NCBI GenBank assembly: GCA_036345935.2
Contig: JADWOT020001226.1
Location: forward strand, 1-64,000
Direction of reading: 5' to 3'
From: Taenia hydatigena
Taxonomy: Eukaryota > Platyhelminthes > Cestoda > Cyclophyllidea > Taeniidae
DNA length: 64,000 bases
Each line of letters starts with the position of its first letter. Positions within the stretch are counted from its first letter, which is position 1. Made by a program: the position numbers and the translations under genes. The notes under the pieces were generated by a model. It did no database searches. It was not told where the DNA came from and saw nothing but the letters and a program-made list of their open reading frames with translations. Positions 11,901-23,012 of this stretch are shown in pieces.

Positions 11901-13511
11901 CTATTTCGTTTTTGCAGAAATTAGGTTCATGGGGAAGCTGACATGTGAAAATTTTCTGTTAAAATAAATTCTAGGCTGTACATTCGGGGTTCTAAAGCAT
12001 TCCTAGACATAACAATCCAGGGATATTAATGAATAGGCTGAGTGTTTTCAGTGGATGCCTGCTAGCAGGGATTCCAAGATGCAGAAAGTGCATCACCATT
12101 CACAAATTTCGTGCACTGCTAATTTATTTATGTCTCGCATTCACATTGGCAGATGCTGCTCAGAGCACCCGCATGCGTTAATTTTCCATTGATTTAGGGC
12201 AGCAATCAGGAATTGAATGTTTGTTCGTTAACATTAGTCTTGGTTGAACGGTAAAAGGAATTATTCCTCCTTGTGTTTTGCACGGATCTGCTAACGTTTA
12301 ATTTGTTCGTGGTCTTACAAGCATTTTGTAATTGATGGCCGCACCTTAATGCTCATCTAAGGGCTGAACAGTTCCCGAAAGTAGCAACACTGTTGCAATG
12401 CTTGCCTGAATGCGCCTTTTAAGTTCAAGGTGATCAGTGACCACGAATGGGTTAGTGGAGGGAGCATCATCTGCAACTGAACGTGAAGCGTAGTCTGAAT
12501 GAGCTCAGCCTCGGTCACCTTTTCCTTGCCTATGTGTTCATTGCACTCAGTACGAAGGCCTAAGGATCAAGGCTAAAGATGCGAAACCAATCGCATTACA
12601 CTGACAGCTGAGATGGTGGTACGCTACTCATTGCAGAATCCCTTATTCAGCCACGGTTCGTCCGAATTACATAGCGTATGGCTAAAAAATACTCAGTACA
12701 TCAAATTCTAGCATTTGTGCGAATTCGCTTCTACATTGTGGGGTCGATACCCTAAATAGGGTGCAAAAACCAAGTCGATGACACACCCTGATGAAGATTG
12801 CTTAATGTAAGTAAAATTGGCTTACCCGCAGATGCCTCACAGTAGCCGCTTCCGAGAAGTGCGCATGTATGTGGTGATCGGACCTTGTTGCATGCACCCG
12901 AAAGTGAAAACAATGAAGCGACATAAGATGGGACGAATTGGAATAAAGCTGAAAAATTGCATTCCGCAAAATAGAAGATATTTTTGAAGTGAACTCTGAT
13001 CTGCATAAGGCAAGAAACTGCCAACCTACTCCATACCTTTCTTTCCATAAAATCGTGTGATCAAGGGCTTGTTATTGGTGACACTAACTGAGAACAATCG
13101 AAGCAACCGCTTGCTTGTCATTCACTTCCTTCGGCCTGCATGCTGCCAAGGTAGGTGCTTTTTCAAGGCACGTGTGTCTCAGCGCTTCTCAAAATCCCGA
13201 ATGCTGACCACCACATAATGGTATCGTCACCGCTGTTACCACCACGGCAGATGTGATGACCAACACCCCTCCTCACCGCCCGCTTCAGAAGGCATCTACA
13301 GCAAACTCAACTACTTCCACTGCTACAGGCGCAATTGGAAGCAGAAGTAGTTCGTACTTACGAAAACATTAGCGCTATTGCATTACCGTTGCAAAGAGTG
13401 GATCGGTTTGAGGAGGAAGTGTGCTGCTTAATTGCAGAAACAACAGCAGGTGATTATGATGGTGATGATGGTGGAAGAGAGGAAGAGGTAAAAAGAGAAA
13501 ATAGGCTCGAT

Positions 13512-13584
13512 GAACCCGCGGCCTAATGGATAGGGCATTTGACTACGGATCAAAAGATTTTGGCCTAGAATACTGCCGAAGCCG
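13512..13584 (+). tRNA. Decayed tRNA-Arg-like head of SINE copy S3 (pseudo-tRNA)
   Basis: Aligned with S2 it keeps the D-arm (GCCTAATGGATAGGGC) and the ACG-position anticodon loop CTACGGA. The acceptor stem is broken and the T-arm is badly damaged (the loop reads close to GGCCTAGAA instead of GGTTCGAGT). It should not give a functional tRNA, and the B box is effectively lost. Confidence 0.6.
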
Positions 13585-13965
13585 TAGTGATTCCCCATCT
13601 CCTCCTCTGCTTGTAGTGGCACCATGTATGTCTAACAACGAACTGCATTAAGAGGGATGTACGTGCTACTTACTTTGTCGCTAGGTGGAGGGAGGCAAAA
13701 AATCGACCAAAATTGGGAGGTGGGAAGTTATCATGCCTGCTGAGCGGCTTGAATCCTCGACGCCTATGTTATTAGGGCGACGCCCTAACCTGCCAACCTG
13801 CCTCACCACCACCACCACCCTCACCACCACCAATCCTCTACTCTCATTTTTCCTTCATTCTCTCACTACGAACTGCTTCCCACTCCCATACCTTTACACT
13901 CACTCCCTCATATTCCCTCCTCATGTGCCCACGCCTTCTTCCCCTCGCCACATTCTCCTTAGCGC
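13512..13965 (+). repeat. tRNA-Arg-headed SINE-like element, copy S3
   Basis: Body follows S1: 'tctgcttgtagtggcacc', 'gtctaacaacgaactgc', 'ttattagggcgacgccctaa', then a (CAC)-rich and pyrimidine-rich tail. After about 13965 it departs from S1, S2 and S4. The 128-codon frame at 13685-14071 is the pyrimidine tail and not a gene. Confidence 0.7.
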
Positions 13966-14449
13966 TAAAAGCATTGCCCAACTAAGTACTGCTCTCGCTG
14001 ACCGGCGACAAGCTGAGCAAAATTCGATGAAATGGGAGTCATTGGGAATCCTGGTGCCTATTTGTCGCTAAGAATAAGTTCTGCAAATTGCACGAGCAAT
14101 CATTCATTCTCTTTATTTGTCTTTTCATCTAATTGTCTATTCTTTAGTATTCTCATCTGCTCAGCTACTTTATTACCTGCATGTAAATGCATGTGATTGA
14201 TTGCCCATTCAATTTCATCCTCGAATCACAATTGGACCTTGCCACTTCTCTCTTTTCTAGCCAGTAGCCTCAGGGCGATGCGCATTTGACTTCACGTTCT
14301 GCGAATGTCCGACAAGTGTGTTTGCAGTTGGGACGAGTGAGCTGTAAAAGATCGAAAACACTGAGTCTGCATATGAATGAAATAACGCCTGCTCTTCTCT
14401 GCTCTGCCGTATCATGCCTCATTCCTCAACCATTAATCAGTCACTGCAA

Positions 14450-14960
14450 CCGACCCATCAACCCACAGATTCGCACCGTCAGTCTAATGTGGGATGAGTG
14501 ACCAGCACCTTGACTAACATAAAAGTCATTCCATATCTCACCGCGGCAAAGCAAAGCACCTCATTGGAGGAGAGGGGTTAGATGCAAAATTGAGTCAGGA
14601 AGTGAGTGCGAAGGTAAATGCGTGGGAAATAGGTGATGGTAGAGGGAGTGGAGAAGAATGGAGAAGAAGGAAGGAAACTGGTGGTGGAGAGGTGTTCTAT
14701 TAAGTTAGGCATTGTCCTAACAGTGTGGATGCCGAGGATTCGAGGCTTTCACTGGACATGCTAATAATTTAATCTCTTCCTTTCTAGTGCAATTGACTGT
14801 CTCTTCCCCTCTGGTGCCTTCATGTTTTAGTCGTTGCTGGACAGATGCGGTGCCGCTACAAGCGGCGGAGGAAATAAGGTAGTTTTACGGCCGCGACGGA
14901 ACTCGAACCCCTAGTCTTCTGATCCGAAGTCAGACGCCTTATCCATTAGACCACGAGACC
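14450..14960 (-). repeat. tRNA-Arg-headed SINE-like element, copy S4
   Basis: On the minus strand: tRNA head (14960-14888), body with 'cgcttgtagcggcaccgc' and 'ctgtccagcaacga', pyrimidine-rich tail (about 14710-14580), 'gaggtgctttgctttgccg...gatatggaatga' as in S2, then 'gactgacggtgcgaatctg' (about 14485) as in S1 and S2. It lacks the roughly 180-bp middle module with the second tRNA-like patch, which gives the internal structure of the family. Confidence 0.7.
14888..14960 (-). tRNA. tRNA-Arg(TCG)-like head of SINE copy S4
   Basis: Folds as a tRNA on the minus strand: acceptor GGTCTCG/CGCGGCC (six of seven pairs), D-stem GTC/GGC, perfect anticodon stem TCTGA/TCAGA with loop CTTCGGA (anticodon TCG, Arg CGA), T-stem AGGGG/TCCGT (four of five), T-loop TTCGAGT intact and discriminator G. 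The A and B boxes are the best preserved in the window. No T4 terminator follows; the SINE body does. A functional tRNA is possible, but a retroelement promoter is more likely. Confidence 0.65.
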
Positions 14961-15180
14961 AACAGCTACTACTTTTCCTTTCAACTCCTCTTCTTCCTCA
15001 TCATTGCCATCCGCTGTAGTCAAGCAGTACACCTCCTTCTTATATCAGTCTATTATTTGCAACTGTAATGCGGTGGTTTCAGCACTTCCGTATGTACAAA
15101 CAACTTCTACTTCTAGTGACGCCGTGGCAGTGATTAAGGCTGCGTTTGCGGTAGATGCTTTGTGAAGCAGGCGCTCCAGC

Positions 15181-17315
15181 CGACGACGACAAGCAAGGGG
15201 GACGAGTGGTGGTTCACTAAGTGACCCTGACTTTCAGCATTAATAACCAGACCCCACGTGCCGCTTTCTTCTCTCGGCGCAAAACTCATTAATCGCGGCC
15301 CAGAAAATGGGCGCTTCCGACCAAGGGATATTACACTGACCTCTGCTCTGCCTGTCCGGCGGGCCAAATTTGCACCACGGAAGTCTTTCCGATTCCGGCA
15401 ACTGTGCGCAGAAGTGAACCAATCTGAATACCATGCTGATCCTTAGCCTGTCATTTGCACGGATTTTTTAAATTTATTACCTACTTAATTACTAAACCAA
15501 CCGGATTGGAGGCAAGGGAGATAAGCACATCACTGCCTTTAAAAACGCAAAAGTCTTGACCATTTTCGTTGTCTCTTTTCTGGTACAAAGTGTGCTTTCG
15601 ACTGCGCTTTATTCTTGCACAAATCACGTCCTATCGATTCCAGTTCATCATACTAGGCCAGCTATTGAGGTCTATTCGGTCGCCAACTCGTTGATTTAGC
15701 AATCAGCGCAGAGAAGTTGGAGTCACCAAGGCCTTTAGAAGATTTTGAGGGGCATTTCACCTCATTCGACTTATTTCCTGCCCGTTAAAAGTGACTGTAA
15801 TAACTACTATCTGACAGGACGCGAAAGACCCCAAAGCGACTAGCGAACCCTACCTACCGAAGTGTAAAGGACTCACCAGATGGATAACACAGTCATAATC
15901 GCAATGCGTGCAGCATTTCTTCAGAAGCCTGATTCGATTAATAATGCAGCCCATACATTTTTAGTGTAACAACACTTCTTTACGCAAGCAGGCTACAGTA
16001 GGATCGTTTCCTATTTACTGGAGACTGGCTGGCAAATGCAGCATTTGGAGCTATAAATTGAAACATAAGTTCCTTTTTCGACATCATGTGTTGATAAAGA
16101 GCTAAGGAGGAGGCCGAAATATATGATATTGTAGAGTTACTCGGATTCAAATGCGATTAGAAAGCGTCGATTGGAATCCAACTGCTCCTCCTCATGTTAA
16201 AGAGCTTCTAAATCGTTTTGTATGAAACTTGGTAGGGGATGTGAGAAAAGTAGCTGGCAAAGACATTTGTGAGGCGCAATTTATTTACATGTGCTGGCAC
16301 CTAAGAGTGGGAATTGACACGTAGAAATAATCCACCTCCATAGTCAGTTGGCCATGTGAAGATTAACCAGGTTGGAGGCGCTAAGGTAGCTGCACACCTC
16401 TGAAGCCATTCCAGGCGGTGCACCGGTGATTTTACGTTGTGAGCCATTTCACACCAGCCATTATTGGAGTAAGTCAGTGTGGATTTAATGTCCATCAAAG
16501 ATGCAAAGCCTTAAATAATTCGTACCAGGGAGACGTCAACGCATTGCTGTAAAGTCGCCTGGTCACCATAATCACCTGATTTACCATTGTCTACCCGTTA
16601 CAAACGCAACGAAATAAAATGGATCCTCAGAAGCCTTAATGCGCATTAAAAACTCACTAGAGCAATGGCATCCACACCGTTGTCTCTTCACTGCTAATAA
16701 GCAATCACATGGTCTGACGCAACCGTTCCTCAAATGGCTGTTGGCAGATAGATTTGTCTAATATGCATCGATCAAATCATAGGAGAGTGAATAAAGTATT
16801 GCCGTGTGAAATAGTTGCATGCAGCTTCCAAAAGGCAAATCATTCTGATAAGTGAGGCAAATTTTATGTCGTGCGATCCAAAACTTGAACATAACTAGAA
16901 GTCAACGAAAAGAGGAAAGCTATGGAGTCTGCGCGGACTAAGTCTGACTGTGTCACTATGTTACAAGTCGTTGTCGTTTTACGCGCTACCCTCGAAATTC
17001 AATCACCCGTTTCTTGTGGCTATAATGGTCTGTATATAACCTCACACGTGTTACTTTTGCTGGTATGAACAAAACAAAGGCAAGGAAGTGCATAATTCAC
17101 GGCAACTTATCACACATACATAATGCTAAAGAATTAATCTTCTCATGCACGACAACTTCAACAATTGGGTGCCGGCAGAAATCGCATGCTTTCCTACAAG
17201 CATGCTGTGCATCGACCACACACCAATAACCATTCGTGTGGCTTGAGTGCATGCGTTCGATGCAAGGAGAATGAGTAGACCAGGAAGCGCTGAGACACAC
17301 CTGCCTCGGAAAAGC
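15181..17315. other. Unassigned sequence with one GC-rich open patch
   Basis: 15237-15446 (+) is markedly GC-richer than its surroundings and is open in a frame ending at TAG 15444-15446. It follows a pyrimidine/AG acceptor-like 'ctgactttcag', and its product is arginine-rich. It could be a terminal exon, but the minus strand is open over the same stretch, so no call is made. The rest (15450-17315) shows no gene or repeat. A small hairpin ('gcatgct' ... 'agcatgc') lies at 17184-17205. Confidence 0.4.
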
Positions 17316-17319
17316 ACCT

Positions 17320-18180
17320 GCCTGGGCAGCATGCAGGCCGGAGGGCTTGTGTGTGGGCACGTGATGCACTGTAGACGCCGGTTTTTGCGGTGTATCAGTC
17401 ACGTACAAAAGACCAACGAAGCTCATAGCCGAGATCTATCTGCTCGATAGAATTTGATGAAATGCGAATGTGTTTAGAGAAGAACTCTTGATAATAGCAA
17501 GGGTTAGTGAATCATTACTGAATACCTGCCCACTGAGAGGAAGACGTGACTTGCCTAAATAATATGTGACAGTGGCGTCTTTGTGGTTTTGCAAAGCACG
17601 TTAGTAGCATTTTCTACACACTCAATTTCCCTAGTTGGCTAAAGATTAATAATGGATTAATTTTTATTAGTCCTGTAGCATCTCCGTCTCTACCCACTGG
17701 TCCTTAGGTGAAAGTGCTTGACACCATCTGGAGGTCTTGCAGGCAGGCGCTTCAGCTCCTCCGCATAGGTTGGGTTTGTCTTTGCTTCTCGGATGTCACC
17801 TCCTCATCATGCATCAAACAACTCTGTTAAGGCTTTGCATTTGAGATCTATTTCGTTGGACCATTGAAATGTGAAGCAGTGAAAATGCTTTGCTACGGCG
17901 TTTTGAGCAATATAACACGCCTTCTCTTCAGCAGTACGTCAGTAATTTCAACCAAAATTAAATGGTCTTCCTTCAACTTCGTCTAAGAGTGTTTATTCTT
18001 TGCAATTGATTAAAACCCCTTCATAGCATATAAGATAAAATCCAAAAGCAAAATCTGATCGTTTTCCTCCCATCCTTATTGCATGTTGCTACGTCGCTTT
18101 GAATGGTTTGATGCCGAATAGCAGCGCCATTCATCTCAGTGCTCTCAAGGTGACTTTCGGTGCAGATTAAATATCACTTC
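17320..18180 (+). repeat. Dispersed repeat, copy P1 (partner 50565-51770)
   Basis: Collinear blocks with P2 on the same strand: 'ctgctcgatagaatttgatg...gtgtttagagaag', 'gttagtgaatcattactgaa', 'gacgtgact', then 'tcctta/ggtgaaagtgcttgac..catctgga', 'gcaggcaggcg', 'taaggctttgcatttgaga', 'cgccttctcttcagcag', 'tctcagtgctctcaaggtg'. P2 has about 290 extra bases in the middle. Old and diverged; element class not recognised. Confidence 0.6.
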
Positions 18181-18504
18181 TGAAATGGGTATTCAGGAGG
18201 GCATTCTTGATGTTTAGGACTACCTATCCCGTTGCTTCTTTGACATCCCCTAAGCCTCGAACCTAACCATAACTCTACCCCACTCGTGCACTCAGAAGTG
18301 ATGTAACATTATGGGAATAGATGGCTTTCCTTGCGCTGTTTGCAATTTCAGCCCAATTGAACGTAAACGGAGGCCTCTAACTTGTCTTCAGAATGCCTTT
18401 TCTTTGATAAAGGTGGATCCATTAAGTAGACTTAGCGACCGGAGTTAGTTAATCAGTCGGTGCAATTTCACAAATGTACACTTCGTCCTTTTAGATGAAA
18501 ACGG

Positions 18505-18577
18505 ATCCTGGTGGCCTAATGGATAAGGCGTCGGTTTCCGGAACCGAAGATTGCGGGTTCGAGTTTCGTTCAGGACG
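18505..18577 (+). tRNA. Candidate tRNA-Arg(CCG)
   Basis: Folds as a tRNA: acceptor ATCCTGG/TCAGGAC (first pair mismatched, last a wobble), D-arm GCC/GGC with the AATGGATAA loop, perfect anticodon stem TCGGT/ACCGA around TTCCGGA (anticodon CCG at 18538-18540, Arg CGG), T-stem GCGGG/TTCGT held by three wobbles, canonical T-loop TTCGAGT and discriminator G. The downstream sequence does not match the SINE body of S1-S4, and only TTT, not T4, follows within 15 bases. It could be a real tRNA gene with C-to-T drift in its T-stem, or a tRNA pseudogene. Confidence 0.5.
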
Positions 18578-18599
18578 AATCCGTTTGTTCTTGGGAAAA

Positions 18600-21500
18600 A
18601 ATATAACTTACTATTTTAGAGCACAGCGCAGATTTCCATAAATCATGCCTGCATTGACCTAAGAGCGCTCAAATACGCGACTACTGCTCTTCTGCGCTTC
18701 ATCCACACGTAAAATTAAGGAACGGTACAGAGTGTCCCACTAAGTAATCACCGAGTTTTATCAGAAGCTCTGTCGCATGATCTCACGCATTTAGGCTTCC
18801 ATCATTTGAGTTCCTTAGAGCGACAGCTCATAGATTTGCTCATACTCCATTTCATATAGTTTTTGCTTACTGCCAAATGTTGGTGGGCATAGTTTTAAAT
18901 ATACCAAAATAAAGTCCCTTGAAAGGTCGGTGCATTAGGGCGTCTTCTTTGATAAGCGTTTCCTCACTCTATGCAGAAAAAGAACTAGGTTTAACTAAGT
19001 GCACATCACTTGGGACGCATAACGAGGAATCAACTTAAGCGCCGAGGATTTTAACGGGAAGCCTGTGTTGCTCAAAGTTTTGGCCATCCACACGACGACT
19101 GCTGCTCTGCGTTGTAACCACATGTCTGGTGGGGGGTTGATCTAGGAGGTCCCCTTTCCTACTCATTATATTCGCTGTAAGCTTCGTCGCCTTCTACTTG
19201 GCCACAATGGGTGCCTACACATGAAAGTTTGGCTGAGCACCATTTAGAAATATTATCCCATGCTTTCCACGCCTGGAATACGTGCACCGAGGTTGATAGA
19301 CTGCAAGTTTAAGATGCACCTTAGGTGAACACACATTAATGTGCATATGAATGCATACATAAGTGAAAGCATGCCCCGTTGCTTTATTGAAATCCTCCTC
19401 AGAGTCAGCAATGCTGTTGGATATGGTGCCTATACAACTTTTAAGGGGTCTATTCAAAGGCAAAATCTATTTGACACAAACGAATTTTTCTAAGCAGCTA
19501 ATTGTTGTCTTAAATTATAAGTTTCATTCTACTGAGGTAAACTTGTCCGAAACTGACTCTAATTCCACAAAATACTAAGTGGGACTAACGACTCTCTCGT
19601 TGACGAAAAATTCAGGACCGAATTATCCGTTCTGCCCAAATATCCGTCTATCGATCAATTTGTCCGTCCAATTCTCCCTCATTTAATAACTCCTAACTTA
19701 TGCAAGACTGGCGGTGCTTGAAGACAAACGGATCCGAACGTAAGTCCACAACATATGCGGGCGAAGATTCCAATCAAAAATATGAGAGCAGCGGATGACC
19801 AAAGAAGGCTTGACTGGTAGTGTTTGCCGTTCAAGCAGGTGTGTTTTCTGCATCGCATCAACCAAACCCAACGCCAGCTGCAGCTGAGAAGCAGAAAGAT
19901 ATCCATCGCTGAGGGATCGCAAAGTAGTCTTCGTCGCAGAGCTGAATGGAAGAATGACTGAGTTGCAGGTACAGATTGCTGCCCTTTGTCAGATTAATTC
20001 TCCATCCATCGGTTCCGTATTGCAATCACCCGTCCATCCATACTTCCTCAACCCATATGCCTTGTTGTCTATTACTTGTTCATTAAACACTAGTTGTAGT
20101 GTCAAACGTCAACCCAGCTGTTCGTTTCCCCTCTACTTGGTAAGGCGGTGATCCCTCTAGCCAACTTATCTAGTGGATCTTTTTTGGTTTTTTATAATGC
20201 TTTCGATTTACTCGTGCTCTAAGTTTGCTCTGGTTGGTATTAGCTGCATGATAGACCCAGTTGCGTCTAGTATTTAGAACGTTCAGAACGATCAGTAATT
20301 GCCTACTCATCCAGCCAGCTCTCATCCATCTGCGCAATTCTTTGGATCTACGAAAGATACGGTCCCCTTACAGACTTCTCTGGCTAGAAACAGAGCTAGC
20401 GTCTAGTCTGTCAGCAAGGCTAAAACAGTCATGGGAAAATATTTTACGCCTTGGAAAAGGCTCACCACCTAGGCGCCCCTTAAATGATGAGGTCAAGGTG
20501 GATGTTATAGGGGCACAGGGTCCTCAAAAGCGTACGAAATAGCGATGGAAGGGATGGCACAGACGCACTCGAATTTCTTCGAAGTGGGTGAATCGAATCT
20601 TCCGATCAACAAAGTTGCACTCTATTCCTACTCCTCGGATCCCCTCTCTTTCATGTCATTTGTGTCCATTGATAGAGCTTGGAAACTTATTAAAATTTGC
20701 ATTATTCTCTCAATCCTCTTGTCTTCATCTGTTTATGTGCATTGGAAGCTCACAAGCAGCCTTTCTTCTGAATAAATTGTAACACATAAAATTTCAACGG
20801 CAAGACAGATTCCTAGAGCCTTTCCTTTTCGTACCACTAATGCATTTGTATTTGTCGATCTTTTGTTGCCTGTTTTGGTTGATTCCTGTCTTGCATTTTG
20901 CAACACCTGATCACATATATAAGTGAATGCACTACAGCGGTCGCCAGAGTGGGGCTAGAGCACGTTTTAAGATGGATGGCACTCAGCACACGCGCACCAA
21001 TGCACATGCATAAGCGCTTAGTCACGCGCATGCGAAAGTCGGTAATGTGCATGCACCCATCTATTTTTGACGGTTCTGTGACAAAGCAGTAAAGATTACA
21101 GCCCAGAAAAGCACGATGATATGATATCAGATTTCAGAGGTGCGGCAGCTTGCAGGTGCGGTGGACCGACTTGCCTGCTGAAAAGGCAGTGAGTAGAGTA
21201 TGCGCAAATTTGTGTGAGTATGTAAGAACGTTTCGAAAGCGATGAGTGAGGGAAAGAATGGAAAGGGGTGGAAAAGCAGCAATAAGAAGAGAGAGTCAGA
21301 CAAGATGTACGAAAGCAGTGTAGGAGACGGGGTGTGATAAAGGAGTATTGTCTTGTGGTCATGTAGTTCGTAAGAAGCAAGTGGGGGATCACTAAAAGCC
21401 TTGGATTAGATGGCTGTGCGCAAATGCATGTGTCTCGTGTTTTATTACCTTGAGGATTGGTTCGTTAAGGAATACCGAAGCGGGGAGGACAAAGGAAAGA

Positions 21501-22900
21501 GGGTGCAGGTGTTGCATAAGTCGTATAAAAGAACGCGCTGCTGGTGGGAAACGTATGTGGAGAGAAATGGGTGAGGTGAGTGATTCCTCGCATCGCATTA
21601 CCTCTCGGCTCGGAACAGCATAGCTTATCAATGGAGAGGAGAACAGGAAGAGCCATGCACATGTAACCACATCGTCCGTAAGTAGGCAGATGCCATTAAA
21701 CTCTGTGCAAGAACTGTAATCTGAAGAGACTTATTGCACCCAGAAATAACCACTGATGTTGGCGGTAGTGGTGTAGGAACTAAAGTTGGTACGAATGCAG
21801 AAAGCAACGTCGAAAGGGGGCCCCACAAATAGGGCAACCATTGAGGCGCCTGGCGGGTTGGGGCGGAGTTCTGTGGGCAGCAGCAAAAAGTTGGTGGGAA
21901 CAAGGGCAAAATCCACCGACAAGAAATATTTACCAACAATGATTTTATCAAACAAATGTATAAGGCTGTGATTTCATGCTATTTATGGCATTTTCCATGA
22001 AACCAAATTACTCGAAATGCTGGTTAAGAACTGAAGGAATCCATTTAAGTTGTAGTAAAAACTTAGTCCTCTAAAATGTGATGCGCTTTAATTAAATCAA
22101 CGGCACCAGCTTCAAAACCGCTCAGCTCATTTAATTACATGGCATACGGGAAGGCTTGACAAAAGGCTGGTTTCTGCTTTGGCCCCATAACCACGTTAGG
22201 TACCAACTGAATTAAGGAGATGGGTAAAGGTGCCGCATCGATACTAGTGTATTTGCCTTATAGGCCTCAACAAGTGACGATCATGAGTTCTAATCGAAAC
22301 CACGCACACTCTTCCAAAAATCGGGTGCGTTTGCAGACCTTTTGTGATCTGGCTCCATTAAATGCACAGAGATGTTGTCAGACTTCGAAAATCAAACTCG
22401 TTAAAGATGTTTGACAACGAAGTAGAATAGTCTGCATGTCGTAGACGATCTGTACTCGGTAGCTTCTAATAATGCAGACTGCATCGCAACTGCAGCGCAA
22501 AATTGGAAAAAACGTCACTCCAAAAGTATTTTATTCGAGAAATAAGAAGCTCAGAGCGTTAATCTAATTGTGACGAATCACAGCAAACCATCCAAACAGG
22601 ATGGTTAAGCATGAGATGGGTGCAAGCTGTGTTGTCTAGTCAACGTTCAGGCGATAACTCAGATAATTTTAAATCTTAGCGAATGTAAATTTGCTTTGAA
22701 AAATTGACTTTTTCAGGGAGTAACCTGTCAAGTGTCTTTACGTATTCTAGGAAGCATAAGCGGAACGTAAAGACGCATCTAAGTGATGGTTGTCTAGCAA
22801 GAACTCTTAGCAAATTCATGATTGCTAGGTAAAGGAGGGAGCAACAAACATTTAAATTTAATAGAGAAAAATATTGGCCGGCCAAAAAGGTCTAATATCC
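18600..22900. other. Unassigned sequence with pyrimidine-rich block and several open frames
   Basis: No recognised gene. 19870-20150 (+) has two adjacent frames with coiled-coil-like composition ('gcagagctgaatgg' region) that would need a frameshift to join; unresolved. 20261-20542 (+) is open and its C-terminus is lysine- and arginine-rich. 21096-21670 is pyrimidine-rich on the minus strand and open there in two frames (one with a single stop over about 189 codons); composition alone explains this. 21731-21955 (-) is open but featureless. Confidence 0.4.
20545..20775 (+). CDS. Small open frame, possible single-pass membrane protein (76 aa)
   Basis: Not recognised. It starts at an ATG and codes for a serine-rich N-terminal half followed by a hydrophobic run (about residues 49-66, around 'IKICIILSILLSS') that could span a membrane, and a short serine-rich tail ending at TAA. 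No signal peptide or known motif is visible. The two other plus-strand frames are also partly open here, and no intron signals or polyadenylation signal were tied to it. Frames of this length arise by chance in a window of this size, so this is a composition-based guess only. Confidence 0.18.
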   Translation: MEGMAQTHSNFFEVGESNLPINKVALYSYSSDPLSFMSFVSIDRAWKLIKICIILSILLSSSVYVHWKLTSSLSSE

Positions 22901-23012
22901 CCTATAGGAATGAAAACACATGTATCACTGCCACACAATAATTCTCAAACAATTCCCTCCCACTTCTACAAGGTATCAATGTGCAGCAATCCAGAAGCCA
23001 ACTCGGCTTCAC

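Larger units (their letters stand above)
11150..13050 (+). repeat. Duplicated block, copy 2 (partner 1-1350)
   Basis: Collinear with 1-1350 from the tRNA head to about 'cataaggcaagaaactgcc' (13012-13030). It carries an extra segment of about 350 bp (12010-12360) absent from copy 1, either an insertion here or a deletion there. Shared landmarks include 'atgagctcagcc' near 12502, 'gggtcgataccc' near 12741 and 'acagtagccgcttccgaga' near 12839. The block is either one long element or a segmental duplication that carried the SINE-like copy with it. Confidence 0.7.
13279..15172. repeat. Large inverted repeat, arms about 13279-13965 and 14570-15172
   Basis: The left arm (+) and the reverse complement of the right arm align from 'cgcttcagaaggcatctac' (13280) against 'gcttcacaaagcatctacc', through the tRNA-like heads, to the end of the pyrimidine-rich tails. 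Shared left-arm landmarks are 'ggaagcagaagtagttcgta', 'ttgcaaagagtggatcgg' and 'gaggaagaggtaaaaagag'. The unpaired centre is about 600 bp. The homology therefore also covers about 230 bp upstream of the tRNA heads, which S2 lacks, so a larger sequence already containing the SINE was duplicated in inverted orientation. Confidence 0.7.
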
